A stretch of 64,000 bases of DNA from Bordetella parapertussis. Lineage in GTDB: Bacteria; Pseudomonadota; Gammaproteobacteria; Burkholderiales; Burkholderiaceae_C. Every line of letters begins with the position of its first letter. Position 1 is the first letter of the stretch. The notes beneath the pieces are model-generated. The model searched no databases. It was not told where the DNA came from and saw nothing but the letters and a program-made list of their open reading frames with translations. This document shows positions 8,724-16,517 of this stretch, one piece after another. Made by a program: the position numbers and the translations under genes. Where the stretch lies: NCBI GenBank assembly GCA_945901125.1, contig CAMDKD010000003.1, positions 1 to 64,000 of the forward strand, written 5' to 3'.

Positions 8724-9944
8724 AATTTGCCGGTAGCGCCAGGTCATGGCGCACATGCCAGTGGAGATGAGGGTTGCCAGTGCCCAAATCAAACCTTGCA
8801 CCGGCACATGCAAAAACACCAACAGGCTGTAAGCGCTTAAGAGCAGCAAGACGCTGCTGTTTTCACACGTGTTTTGCACCGAGATAGAACGCCCGGCGCT
8901 CAATAGTTTCACGCCGCGTGCCTGCAACATGGCATTCATGGGCACGACAAAAAAACCGCCCAGCATGCCCAGAGCCAGTGTCAAAGCCAGCGCCCAAGGC
9001 CAGGTGTGAACCAGCGTCATCAAAGGCAGGGCCAGACCCAAGCCTATGCCTGCGCTCAAGACCTTAGGCGCATTGGTCAAAGACACACAGCGTGCCGCCA
9101 ATACCGCGCCTGCCATCACACCGATGGCGGTGCCGGCTTGCAGGTAAGCGGCTTGCGTCAAATTCAAATCCAACATCGCCTGGGCCCAGGCGAGTACCAG
9201 TAACTGCATGCTGGCACCGACTCCCCAGAATAAACTGGTGACCGACAAGCTGATGCCGCCCAAGGGGTCACGCCATAAGGTTCGCTGGTCTTGGCAAAAA
9301 TGTCGCCACACCGAGGCTATGTTCCAAGCCGTGGCTGCATAGCGTTTACCGCTGTCTGGAATGTAAAGATTGAGCAACGCAGCTAGCAAATACAGCATGC
9401 CAACTGCTGACATGGAGACCGCATAAAGTTGATTCAACGGTAACCAATCTGTGAGGAAGATACACAGTTGAGAGTTCAACCAAATACCTGACACCAAGGC
9501 GCCGCCCAGCATGACGCCGAACAAAGCGGCACATACGGCAGTGACTTCTATCCAGGCGTTGGCATGCACCAATTCTTCTGCGGGAACGAGTTCAGTGACC
9601 AACCCGTATTTAGCCGGGGCATACACGGCAGCGCCCAGGCCGGTCAGCGCGAATGCGGCAATCGGATCCACACCAGCCAGCAGTGCCAGACAGGCAAGAA
9701 TTTTCAACCCATTGGCACCCATCATCACGCTGTGTTTGGGTCGGCTGTCAGACCATGCGCCTACCCAAGGGCCTGACAGCACATAAGACAAGGTGAACAT
9801 CACCTTGATCAGCGGTATCCAAAAGGCCGCTTGCCCTTGGGCCTGCAAGACTGCGATGACCAACAACAACATGGCGTTGTCGGCCAATGCTGAAGCAAAC
9901 TGAGCAGCGATCAGAACATAAAAACCGCGCTTGTGTGAGGCCAC
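8697..9944 (-). CDS. lplT: MFS transporter, lysophospholipid transporter LplT-like
   Basis: A 415-residue major facilitator protein with about 12 predicted spans. The N-terminus (FASALADNAMLLLVIAVL) and the block YAPAKYGLVTELVPAEELVHAN are characteristic of LplT, which flips lysophosphatidylethanolamine inward across the inner membrane. In Escherichia coli LplT is paired with the acyltransferase Aas; no aas is visible here. Instead the gene lies 10 bases downstream of a PlcP/LpxH-like phosphoesterase and is probably in its operon, which again points to phospholipid turnover. Confidence 0.85.
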   Translation of the reverse strand: MASHKRGFYVLIAAQFASALADNAMLLLVIAVLQAQGQAAFWIPLIKVMFTLSYVLSGPWVGAWSDSRPKHSVMMGANGLKILACLALLAGVDPIAAFALTGLGAAVYAPAKYGLVTELVPAEELVHANAWIEVTAVCAALFGVMLGGALVSGIWLNSQLCIFLTDWLPLNQLYAVSMSAVGMLYLLAALLNLYIPDSGKRYAATAWNIASVWRHFCQDQRTLWRDPLGGISLSVTSLFWGVGASMQLLVLAWAQAMLDLNLTQAAYLQAGTAIGVMAGAVLAARCVSLTNAPKVLSAGIGLGLALPLMTLVHTWPWALALTLALGMLGGFFVVPMNAMLQARGVKLLSAGRSISVQNTCENSSVLLLLSAYSLLVFLHVPVQGLIWALATLISTGMCAMTWRYRQISRDAVVSG

Positions 9945-9954
9945 TTTGAGCGGA

Positions 9955-10761
9955 TCAGGACACCAGGCTGGCGGGTTCAGGCACGACGGCGGGTTCCGGC
10001 AATAAACGTACTTTGGCAGGCGTGAAGTCCAGTTCCTGGTCCCAGAAAATCAATTCCAGATGACCATCCATATGTTCAACCAGGGCCGAGCGGCTTTCCA
10101 CCCAGTCGCCGTCGTTGCAATACAGAATGCCGTTGATCATGCGGATTTCAGCGCGGTGAATATGGCCGCAGACCACGCCTTGGTAACCGCGCTTTTGCGC
10201 TTCGTGTGCCACGGCGTTTTCAAAGTCAGTGACAAAGTTCAGCGCTTTCTTGACCTTGCCTTTGAGGTAGGCAGACAGTGACCAGTAGCGCATGCCCAGT
10301 CTGGCGCGCAAACGGTTGAAGTGCCGGTTCAAGCGCAAGGTCAACTCGTACAAACTGTCGCCGACATAAGCAAGCCACTTGGCGTACTGCACCACAGCGT
10401 CAAAATAGTCGCCGTGAATCAGCCAGAGTTTGCGACCGTCGAGTAAGGTATGCGTGGCTTCTTCCATCACTTCAATGCCACCGAAATGGTGTTCCACAAA
10501 TTCACGTGCAAACTCGTCGTGGTTGCCGGGTATGTAAATCACGCGACTGCCTTTGCGTACCCTGCGCAGAAGTTTTTGCACCACGTCGTTATGCGCTTGC
10601 GGCCAATACCATTTGCGTCTGAGTTGCCAGCCGTCTACGATATCGCCAATAAGGTACAAACTATCGCTGGTGTGGGACTTTAAAAAATCCAACAGTGCCT
10701 CGGCCTGACAGCCCGGTGTACCCAGGTGCAGGTCAGAGATAAATACTGCTCTGTAGTGCAT
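9955..10761 (-). CDS. calcineurin-like metallophosphoesterase, PlcP / LpxH-like
   Basis: A 268-residue metallophosphoesterase. Metal-binding motifs in order: DLHLG near residue 10, GDIVDGW near 39, GNHDE near 80, IHGDYFD near 115 and CGHIHRAE near 199. Automatic annotation would call it UDP-2,3-diacylglucosamine diphosphatase. However, the blocks YLIGDIVDGW, KWYWPQAHNDVVQKLLR and FGGIEV are those I recall from PlcP of Sinorhizobium, a phosphate-starvation phospholipase C acting on phosphatidylethanolamine and phosphatidylglycerol. The downstream LplT-like gene, nearby glycosyltransferase and Pho-box-like sites favour PlcP, but the choice is an inference. Confidence 0.8.
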   Translation of the reverse strand: MHYRAVFISDLHLGTPGCQAEALLDFLKSHTSDSLYLIGDIVDGWQLRRKWYWPQAHNDVVQKLLRRVRKGSRVIYIPGNHDEFAREFVEHHFGGIEVMEEATHTLLDGRKLWLIHGDYFDAVVQYAKWLAYVGDSLYELTLRLNRHFNRLRARLGMRYWSLSAYLKGKVKKALNFVTDFENAVAHEAQKRGYQGVVCGHIHRAEIRMINGILYCNDGDWVESRSALVEHMDGHLELIFWDQELDFTPAKVRLLPEPAVVPEPASLVS

Positions 10762-10903
10762 GCATTCCCCAAAGGATGACTGTGATTAACAGAGCAAGCC
10801 ATGCATCTGTATGTACCATAGCTTAAGAACGCAGTGTGACTGAATGATGAAACAATAGATTGTTGTTGCAATAACGGTTTATTTAACTAGGAACATAGAA
10901 ACC

Positions 10904-11701
10904 ATGGCCATGATCGTCAAACAAATATGGACAGCCAATGCTTACCGCAATTTCAACTACCTGATTGCTTGCAGCGAAACTGGCGAAGCCTTGGCCATAG
11001 ACCCGCTGGACAGCGATAAATGCTTGCAGTCAGCCAAAGAAGCAGGCTGGCAGATCACGCAAATATTGAATACGCATGAACACCATGACCACACCGGCGG
11101 CAACCAGGCGGTGGTCGATGCCACTGGTGCCAAGGTGCTGGCGCATGCCAAGGCCGGTCACGCCATACCTGGCATGTTTCGCGGTCTGATTGCAGGTGAC
11201 ATCATCAAAGTCGGCAAGACCGTGGAGCTTGAAGCCATGGACACACCGGGGCATACCATGTGCCATATCTGCTTGCGCTCGCACACCGATCAGCCCGCGC
11301 TGTTTTCCGGCGACACTTTGTTCAACGCCGGTGCAGGCAATTGCCACAACGGCGGCAATGTGCAGTCTATGTTTCATACCTTCAGTCAGCAACTGAATCG
11401 CTTGCCTGACAACACCTTGATTTACCCGGGCCACGATTACATAGAAAACAATTTGCGATTCACACTCAACCGCGAACCCGACAACGACAAAGCCGCAACG
11501 CTTTTAAAACAGGTCAGCGCTCAGGATGTGAACAAGCCGCTGGTCACGACTTTGCAGGTCGAGCGCGAGATCAATACTTTTTTCCGGCTCGATAGCCGCA
11601 GCGTGCAAGCGCAGTTGCGCGCTTCGTTTGCTGAATTGACAGGGCCGCTAAATGATGAAACTGTGTTCACCAAATTGCGTGAACTTCGCAACAAGTGGTG
11701 A
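10904..11701 (+). CDS. gloB: hydroxyacylglutathione hydrolase (glyoxalase II)
   Basis: A 265-residue metallo-beta-lactamase-fold enzyme that hydrolyses S-D-lactoylglutathione to D-lactate and glutathione. The di-metal motif THEHHDHTGG begins near residue 55, further ligands occur in TPGHTMCH and SGDTLFNAGAGNC, and the C-terminal glutathione-site region contains the family block YPGHDYIENNLRF. An in-frame second ATG lies at 10910 and could be the true start. It stands alone between divergent plcP and the convergent regulator gene. Confidence 0.93.
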   Translation: MAMIVKQIWTANAYRNFNYLIACSETGEALAIDPLDSDKCLQSAKEAGWQITQILNTHEHHDHTGGNQAVVDATGAKVLAHAKAGHAIPGMFRGLIAGDIIKVGKTVELEAMDTPGHTMCHICLRSHTDQPALFSGDTLFNAGAGNCHNGGNVQSMFHTFSQQLNRLPDNTLIYPGHDYIENNLRFTLNREPDNDKAATLLKQVSAQDVNKPLVTTLQVEREINTFFRLDSRSVQAQLRASFAELTGPLNDETVFTKLRELRNKW

Positions 11702-11712
11702 GTGCGACGGCT

Positions 11713-12372
11713 TTAAAGCGCAGACAGACGGTCAATGATGAAGTTGGCGGTATCCATGATGTGCTGGCGGGCTTTTTTTTCTGCTGCCGCCGGATCACCA
11801 TCTACCACTGATTGCAGCAAATCCTCGTGCTGGTCCCAGATGTCGCGCGGTTTTTCGTCGCGCATCAACACCTCGCCCATGACGCGCTGCGTGTATGTCC
11901 AATGCGCGTCCATGGTGGGTGCCACCAGCAGGTTGTCTGACAAGCCGTAAACAAAATGGTGAAACGCCATGTCGGCGCTGATGAGTTGTGTCACCAGACC
12001 GCTTTTCACGGCTTTTCGACCCTGCTCAATCAAGGCCGGGCCCTGATTGCGGGCGGTGGCTGAATTGTTCATCGCGGCTTTGCGAAATGCCAGGCCTTCG
12101 AGCACTGCGCGTACCTCGTACATCTGGCGTATGTAGTCCGGGTCCAGCGGCGCCACGATCAGCCCGCGCCCAGGCGCGTCGCGCAGCAAGCCCTGGTTGC
12201 GCAACAGCAGCAAGGCCTGTTGCACCGGTTGGCGTGAGACGCCGAGTTCGCTGGCAATCTGTTCCTGGATGATGCGGGTACCGGGCGTGAGCTTGCCTGC
12301 GGAAATTTCCAGCAGTATGGCCTCGTGTACCTGCTCGACCAGGTTGGGTTGCACAGACAGAATTTTCATCAT
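11713..12372 (-). CDS. GntR-family transcriptional regulator, FCD domain
   Basis: A 219-residue DNA-binding protein. The N-terminal winged helix-turn-helix reads EQIASELGVSRQPVQQALLLLRNQGLL (typical GntR recognition helix); the rest is an alpha-helical FCD effector domain with conserved acidic and His residues (DMAFHHFVYGLS, HEDLLQSVVDGD). It lies 37 bases downstream of the ThDP enzyme gene on the same strand, so the two form an operon. A 16-base palindrome at 14210-14225 between this operon and the divergent acyl-CoA ligase gene is the likely operator. The ligand is probably a carboxylic acid handled by the flanking enzymes. Confidence 0.88.
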   Translation of the reverse strand: MMKILSVQPNLVEQVHEAILLEISAGKLTPGTRIIQEQIASELGVSRQPVQQALLLLRNQGLLRDAPGRGLIVAPLDPDYIRQMYEVRAVLEGLAFRKAAMNNSATARNQGPALIEQGRKAVKSGLVTQLISADMAFHHFVYGLSDNLLVAPTMDAHWTYTQRVMGEVLMRDEKPRDIWDQHEDLLQSVVDGDPAAAEKKARQHIMDTANFIIDRLSAL

Positions 12373-12409
12373 CTACCTTTGACAGCTTCTACTTATAAAA
12401 CTTGCGGCT

Positions 12410-14143
12410 TCATTCGGAATGGTTGCGCCACTGACGTTCTGCATCATCCCATGCCGTCAGCGCTTGCAGATCCGGTACCCAGGCAAGCCCCGACTTGGCG
12501 TCCGACGATTCGGCCTCGGGCGTGACCAGCACATCCAGCAAAGCCGGGCGGTTTTGCAGGGCCAGCGCGATGGCTGCCGGTAAATCTTCAGCTTTTTCAA
12601 CCCGCTGCGCGTGCATGCCAAAGGCTCGGGCCATGCCGGCGTGGTCGGCGAATTGCAAGCGTGTACCGACCACACGGCCGTGGGTTTGCTGCTGGTCGCG
12701 CACTTCAATGGCCCAGGAGCCATTGTTGGCCACCACCACCAGCAAGGGTGCTTTGTGTCTGACGGCGGTGTCGATTTCCATGGCGTTGAAGCCAAAAGCG
12801 CCGTCGCCGGTGGCGACCACCACGGTGCGATCCGGACAGGCCAGGCTGGCGGCCACGCCAAACGGTGTGCCCACGCCTATGCAGCCCAAGGGGCCAGGAT
12901 CCAGATAGGTTTCCGCCTGCAAACCCACACGCGCAAAACTCAGGAAATCGCCGCCGTCGGCCACCAGAATCGTGTCAGCGGGCAATTGTTTTTGCAATTC
13001 GGCCAGCAGGCGGTTGGGGTGCATCAGTCCGTCGCCACCGGGTGGAGCCTGTTGCATGCTGACTTGCAATTTGGCCGCGCGCGCCAGGTGTTGCTGGCGC
13101 AAACCTCCTAGCCACGCCGTATCGCTGGCCGCTTGGCGACCCGCGCCAGCTTCGCACAAAGCTTGCAGGCTTTGCGCCACATCAGCCAGCAACTCCACTT
13201 CACCGCGGCGGTTGTCGCGCAGTTCAGCGGCGTTGTCGGCCAGCCGTATGAATTTGGCTTGACCAAAAATAGCCGGTGAGCCGAAGGCCAGCTGGAAATC
13301 GAGTTTGCGCCCGAGCGTCACCACCACATCTGCCTGGCCCATGACGCCGCCGCGCATGGCCGCCACCACGCTGGCATGGTCGGGCGGCACCAGCCCGCGG
13401 CTTTCGCCGGTGTCCAGATAGGCCGCGCCCAACAGGGTCAACAGTTTTTGTAACGGTGCTGAAGCGCCTTTGGCACCACGCCCGGAAATAAACAAAGGCC
13501 GCTTGGCCTGCCACAGCAGCTCTGCCGCGGCCAGCACATCGGCCGGTAGCGGAACGGTGGCCCGGGCTTGAACCGGCTTGAAAAACTCGGGCAACAAGAC
13601 CGCGGCCGGGGGGCAAGCGCGCAGCACGTCGACCGGGAAATCCAGGTAGACCGGACCTGGCTCGCCGCCGTGGCCCATGGCCCGCGCTGCGGCCTCGTTC
13701 AAGGTGGATAACACCAGCGCAGGGTGGCGCACCGTGCGTGCCAGCCGCGTGATGGAGGCCACCAGCTCGGTGTGCACCATGTCCTGCAAAGCGCCCCGGT
13801 GTTCCTGCGCCAGCGGCGGCGTGCCTGAGAGCACCAGCACCGACGCACGCGCCACATGCGCATTGGCTATGCCGGTCATGGCGTTGGTGACACCCGGGCC
13901 GGCGGTCACCAGCGCGACACCCAAAGTACCGGTCAACTCTGACTCGGCATGCGCCATATAAACTGCCGCGCGCTCGTCGCGCACATCGATGATGCGTATG
14001 CCGTGGGCGTCCAAGGCCATCCAGACGGGCATGATGTGGCCGCCGCACAGGCCGTAAACCCTTTGTACGCCTTGGCTTTTGATGAAGCGGGCAATCAGAT
14101 CGGCGACTTTCAGGTCGTCACTGGCGGGGGTGTGGGTACTCAT
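12410..14143 (-). CDS. thiamine-diphosphate-dependent enzyme, acetolactate synthase-like
   Basis: A 577-residue protein with the three-domain architecture of the acetolactate synthase / oxalyl-CoA decarboxylase / 2-hydroxyacyl-CoA lyase superfamily. The N-terminal PYR domain carries the catalytic Glu (RDERAAVYMAHAES, about residue 57), the C-terminal domain the ThDP motif GDGAFGFNAMEID ... NNG. A divergent acyl-CoA ligase gene makes a CoA-ester lyase or decarboxylase plausible; no ilvN-type small subunit is nearby, so valine biosynthesis is unlikely. The substrate is unknown. It is probably cotranscribed with, and controlled by, the GntR gene downstream. Confidence 0.85.
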   Translation of the reverse strand: MSTHTPASDDLKVADLIARFIKSQGVQRVYGLCGGHIMPVWMALDAHGIRIIDVRDERAAVYMAHAESELTGTLGVALVTAGPGVTNAMTGIANAHVARASVLVLSGTPPLAQEHRGALQDMVHTELVASITRLARTVRHPALVLSTLNEAAARAMGHGGEPGPVYLDFPVDVLRACPPAAVLLPEFFKPVQARATVPLPADVLAAAELLWQAKRPLFISGRGAKGASAPLQKLLTLLGAAYLDTGESRGLVPPDHASVVAAMRGGVMGQADVVVTLGRKLDFQLAFGSPAIFGQAKFIRLADNAAELRDNRRGEVELLADVAQSLQALCEAGAGRQAASDTAWLGGLRQQHLARAAKLQVSMQQAPPGGDGLMHPNRLLAELQKQLPADTILVADGGDFLSFARVGLQAETYLDPGPLGCIGVGTPFGVAASLACPDRTVVVATGDGAFGFNAMEIDTAVRHKAPLLVVVANNGSWAIEVRDQQQTHGRVVGTRLQFADHAGMARAFGMHAQRVEKAEDLPAAIALALQNRPALLDVLVTPEAESSDAKSGLAWVPDLQALTAWDDAERQWRNHSE

Positions 14144-14209
14144 CTTCAGGTCTCTTGCTTAGGGTTGTCAGGGTTTGCGGCATCAGCTGTTCGGGATAAT
14201 ACCGAGTGA

Positions 14210-14225
14210 ATTCTGAATTCAGAAT
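14210..14225. promoter_or_regulatory. perfect 16-base palindrome, likely GntR operator
   Basis: ATTCTGAATTCAGAAT is a perfect palindrome placed between divergent units, 67 bases from the ThDP enzyme start and 56 bases from the ligase start. GntR/FadR-type dimers bind short palindromes in such regions, and a GntR gene closes the leftward operon. The assignment is an inference. Confidence 0.6.
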
Positions 14226-14280
14226 ACTATATTCCTTGGCTCCTGTGACAAAAATCGGTGTTTAACCTAGAGATGGTGCT

Positions 14281-15849
14281 TTGAGACAGTTATTGAATAT
14301 TTCCGACATGGTGCGTTCGCACGCGCGTTTGCGTCCGTCCGACACCGGCGCCATGGACTCGCGCCGCAGCCTGAGTTTTGAGCATTGGGACCGGCGCGCC
14401 GACGGCTTGGCCGCCGCCTTGCTGGCCCAGGGCTTGAACCACGGCGACCGGGTGGCCGTGCTGGCGCACAACTGTATTGAATGGCTGGAGATTTATGTGG
14501 CCCTGGCGCGCGCCGGGCTGGTCGCGTTGCCGTTGAACTTCCGGCTGACCGGCCATGAAATCGCTTACATCCTGCAAGACGCCCGGGCCGCCGCGCTCTT
14601 ATGTACGCCGGTGTTGCAGGAACGGGTGCACGAGGTCATGCCTGCGCTTGCGTTGCGCGCCCGGGTGCAAATCGGCGGGCAGACGCAAGACGGCTGGCTG
14701 GATTATGAAAAATTGATACATCAGGCCGTTGTGCCTGGGCGCTGGCCCGAGGTTAAACCCTCGGACACCTGTGCCTTGATGTACACGTCCGGCACCACCG
14801 GCAAGCCCAAGGGCGCTATTCGCAGCCATGAGGCCAGCACCTTGATTGCCTACGCCACCGCCATGGAAATGGGCTTCACCCGGCGTGACAAGGCTTTGCT
14901 GGTCATGCCTTTGTGCCACGCCAATTCACTTTACTTTGCCAATACTTTCATGCATTTAGGCGCTTGCATTTACATTGACGACAGCGCCAGCTTCGATCCG
15001 GCGCGTGTCATGGAGTTGCTGTGCAATAACGGCATCACCTTCACGTCGCTGGTGCCCACGCACTACATCATGATGCTGGGTTTGTCGGTAGAAGCCAGCG
15101 CGCAATTCGCCACCGGCAGTGTGGCGCGGTTGTTGATTTCATCTGCGCCGGCCAATGAAAGGCTAAAGCGCGATATCCAAAAACTGTTTCCTAACGGTCA
15201 GTTGTACGAGTTGTACGGCTCGACCGAAGCCGGCTGGGTGACGATATTGCGCCCCGAAGAACAGTTGACCAAGCTGGGCTCGGTCGGTCGCGAATGGGCC
15301 GGTAGCGGCCCTATACGTATCTTGGATGAAAACCGGCGCGAAGTGGCGGACGGCGAGGTCGGCGAGTTGTATTCCTGCACCTCGTATGCGTTTGAAGGTT
15401 ATTGGAATGCACCCGAGAAAACCGAACAAGCTTACGCAGGCGCCTGGTGTTCTGTGGGCGACATGGCGCGGCGCGACGCAGACGGCTTCATCTGGCTGAT
15501 GGACCGCAAGAGCAACATGATCATCAGCGGCGGCGAAAACGTTTACCCGTCTGAGGTTGAGGCTGTGCTGGCCGCGCACCCGGCGGTACAAGAAACCGCT
15601 GTGATCGGTGTGCCGCATGACAAATGGGGCGAAACCGTACTGGCGGTGGTGGCGCTCAAACCCGATGCAGATTGCCAGGCAGATGAACTCAAGCAATGGT
15701 GTAAACACACACTGGCGGGCTACAAATTGCCCAAAGAGATACGTTTTGTGTCGGCTGCTGACATGCCGCGCACTGCCACTGGAAAAATCGTGCACAGGCG
15801 CTTGCGCGAGCAGTTTTCAGAACCGCAGAAACAGTCTTCTGTAGCTTGA
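14281..15849 (+). CDS. AMP-forming acyl-CoA synthetase
   Basis: A 522-residue ANL-superfamily ligase. The P-loop reads YTSGTTGKPKGA near residue 163; LYELYGSTEAGW is the A5 motif; GDMARRDADGFIWLMDRKSNMIISGGENVYPSEVE is the A7-A8 hinge; the C-terminal catalytic Lys lies in RTATGKIVHR. The frame starts with TTG at 14281 (an in-frame stop precedes it); the first ATG is at 14308. The carboxylate activated is unknown. It is divergent from a ThDP enzyme and followed by an exported Rieske protein and a PQQ dehydrogenase, which suggests oxidation of an alcohol to an acid, CoA activation and then lyase cleavage. Confidence 0.9.
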   Translation: MRQLLNISDMVRSHARLRPSDTGAMDSRRSLSFEHWDRRADGLAAALLAQGLNHGDRVAVLAHNCIEWLEIYVALARAGLVALPLNFRLTGHEIAYILQDARAAALLCTPVLQERVHEVMPALALRARVQIGGQTQDGWLDYEKLIHQAVVPGRWPEVKPSDTCALMYTSGTTGKPKGAIRSHEASTLIAYATAMEMGFTRRDKALLVMPLCHANSLYFANTFMHLGACIYIDDSASFDPARVMELLCNNGITFTSLVPTHYIMMLGLSVEASAQFATGSVARLLISSAPANERLKRDIQKLFPNGQLYELYGSTEAGWVTILRPEEQLTKLGSVGREWAGSGPIRILDENRREVADGEVGELYSCTSYAFEGYWNAPEKTEQAYAGAWCSVGDMARRDADGFIWLMDRKSNMIISGGENVYPSEVEAVLAAHPAVQETAVIGVPHDKWGETVLAVVALKPDADCQADELKQWCKHTLAGYKLPKEIRFVSAADMPRTATGKIVHRRLREQFSEPQKQSSVA

Positions 15850-15893
15850 AACACCTATTCCATACCCTTATTAAAACAAGTACAACAAAGCTT

Positions 15894-16433
15894 ATGAATC
15901 CCAGCAGACGTCAGATCATTCAAATTGCCAGTGCAGGTGCCGCCGGTGTGTGCGGTATTCCGGTTTGGGCCCAAGGCGTGGTCAGCGACATTCAAAAAGG
16001 CGATTTGCTCATGTCCGCCAAAGGAGATATCAAACAGCCTTTGAAAGTGCAAGACATACCCATAGGTGTCAAGCCGGTGCTGGCGTATGCCATGGACCCG
16101 GCGACGCAAAAGCTGCGTGATGCCACACGCATGGACAAATTGCTGCTGCTGCGTTTTGACGAAGCCGATTTGACGCCGGAGGCCAAGGCCATTGCGGTCT
16201 CGGGTGTGCTGGCGTTTTCGGCCATTTGCACCCACCAGGGCTGCGAGGTCACCGAGTGGTCCAAGAACGACAAAAGCCTGTTGTGCTTTTGCCATTTGTC
16301 CAAGTTCAATCCTTTACAAACCGGTGCCGTGGTTAAAGGGCCGTCCTCCAAAAGTCTGCCCTGGATAGGTTTGACCAGCGATAACGATGTGCTGGCCATC
16401 AACAGCGGTTTTTCAGCCAAACCCGGCGCTTAA
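15894..16433 (+). CDS. Tat-exported Rieske [2Fe-2S] protein
   Basis: A 179-residue protein with a twin-arginine leader at residues 4-20 (SRRQIIQIASAG...). The Rieske boxes are complete: CTHQGC and CFCHLSKF supply two Cys and two His ligands plus the extra Cys pair that forms the disulfide in high-potential bc1-type clusters. The open frame extends 16 codons upstream, but the twin-Arg segment fits the ATG at 15894, inferred without a clear ribosome site. It lies between the acyl-CoA ligase and the PQQ dehydrogenase gene, so it may accept electrons from that periplasmic enzyme. It is not a full bc1 Rieske subunit, since no cytochrome b or c1 gene follows. Confidence 0.8.
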   Translation: MNPSRRQIIQIASAGAAGVCGIPVWAQGVVSDIQKGDLLMSAKGDIKQPLKVQDIPIGVKPVLAYAMDPATQKLRDATRMDKLLLLRFDEADLTPEAKAIAVSGVLAFSAICTHQGCEVTEWSKNDKSLLCFCHLSKFNPLQTGAVVKGPSSKSLPWIGLTSDNDVLAINSGFSAKPGA

Positions 16434-16449
16434 GACCGGGGAATCAGTC

Positions 16450-16472
16450 GACGCCCGGCAGCGGCCGGCGTC
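16450..16472 (+). other. intercistronic inverted repeat
   Basis: GACGCC and GGCGTC arms separated by 11 bases lie between the Rieske and PQQ dehydrogenase genes. There is no T run after it, so it is more likely an mRNA processing or stability element than a terminator. Confidence 0.3.
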
Positions 16473-16517
16473 AATACAACCCTTTACAGGGCGTCCATTG
16501 AAACAGAGGAGATAAGT

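Noticed and set aside
13224..14048. 274-codon minus-strand frame
   Set aside because: Overlaps the ThDP enzyme in another frame; Arg/Gly/Ala-rich shadow typical of GC-rich genes.
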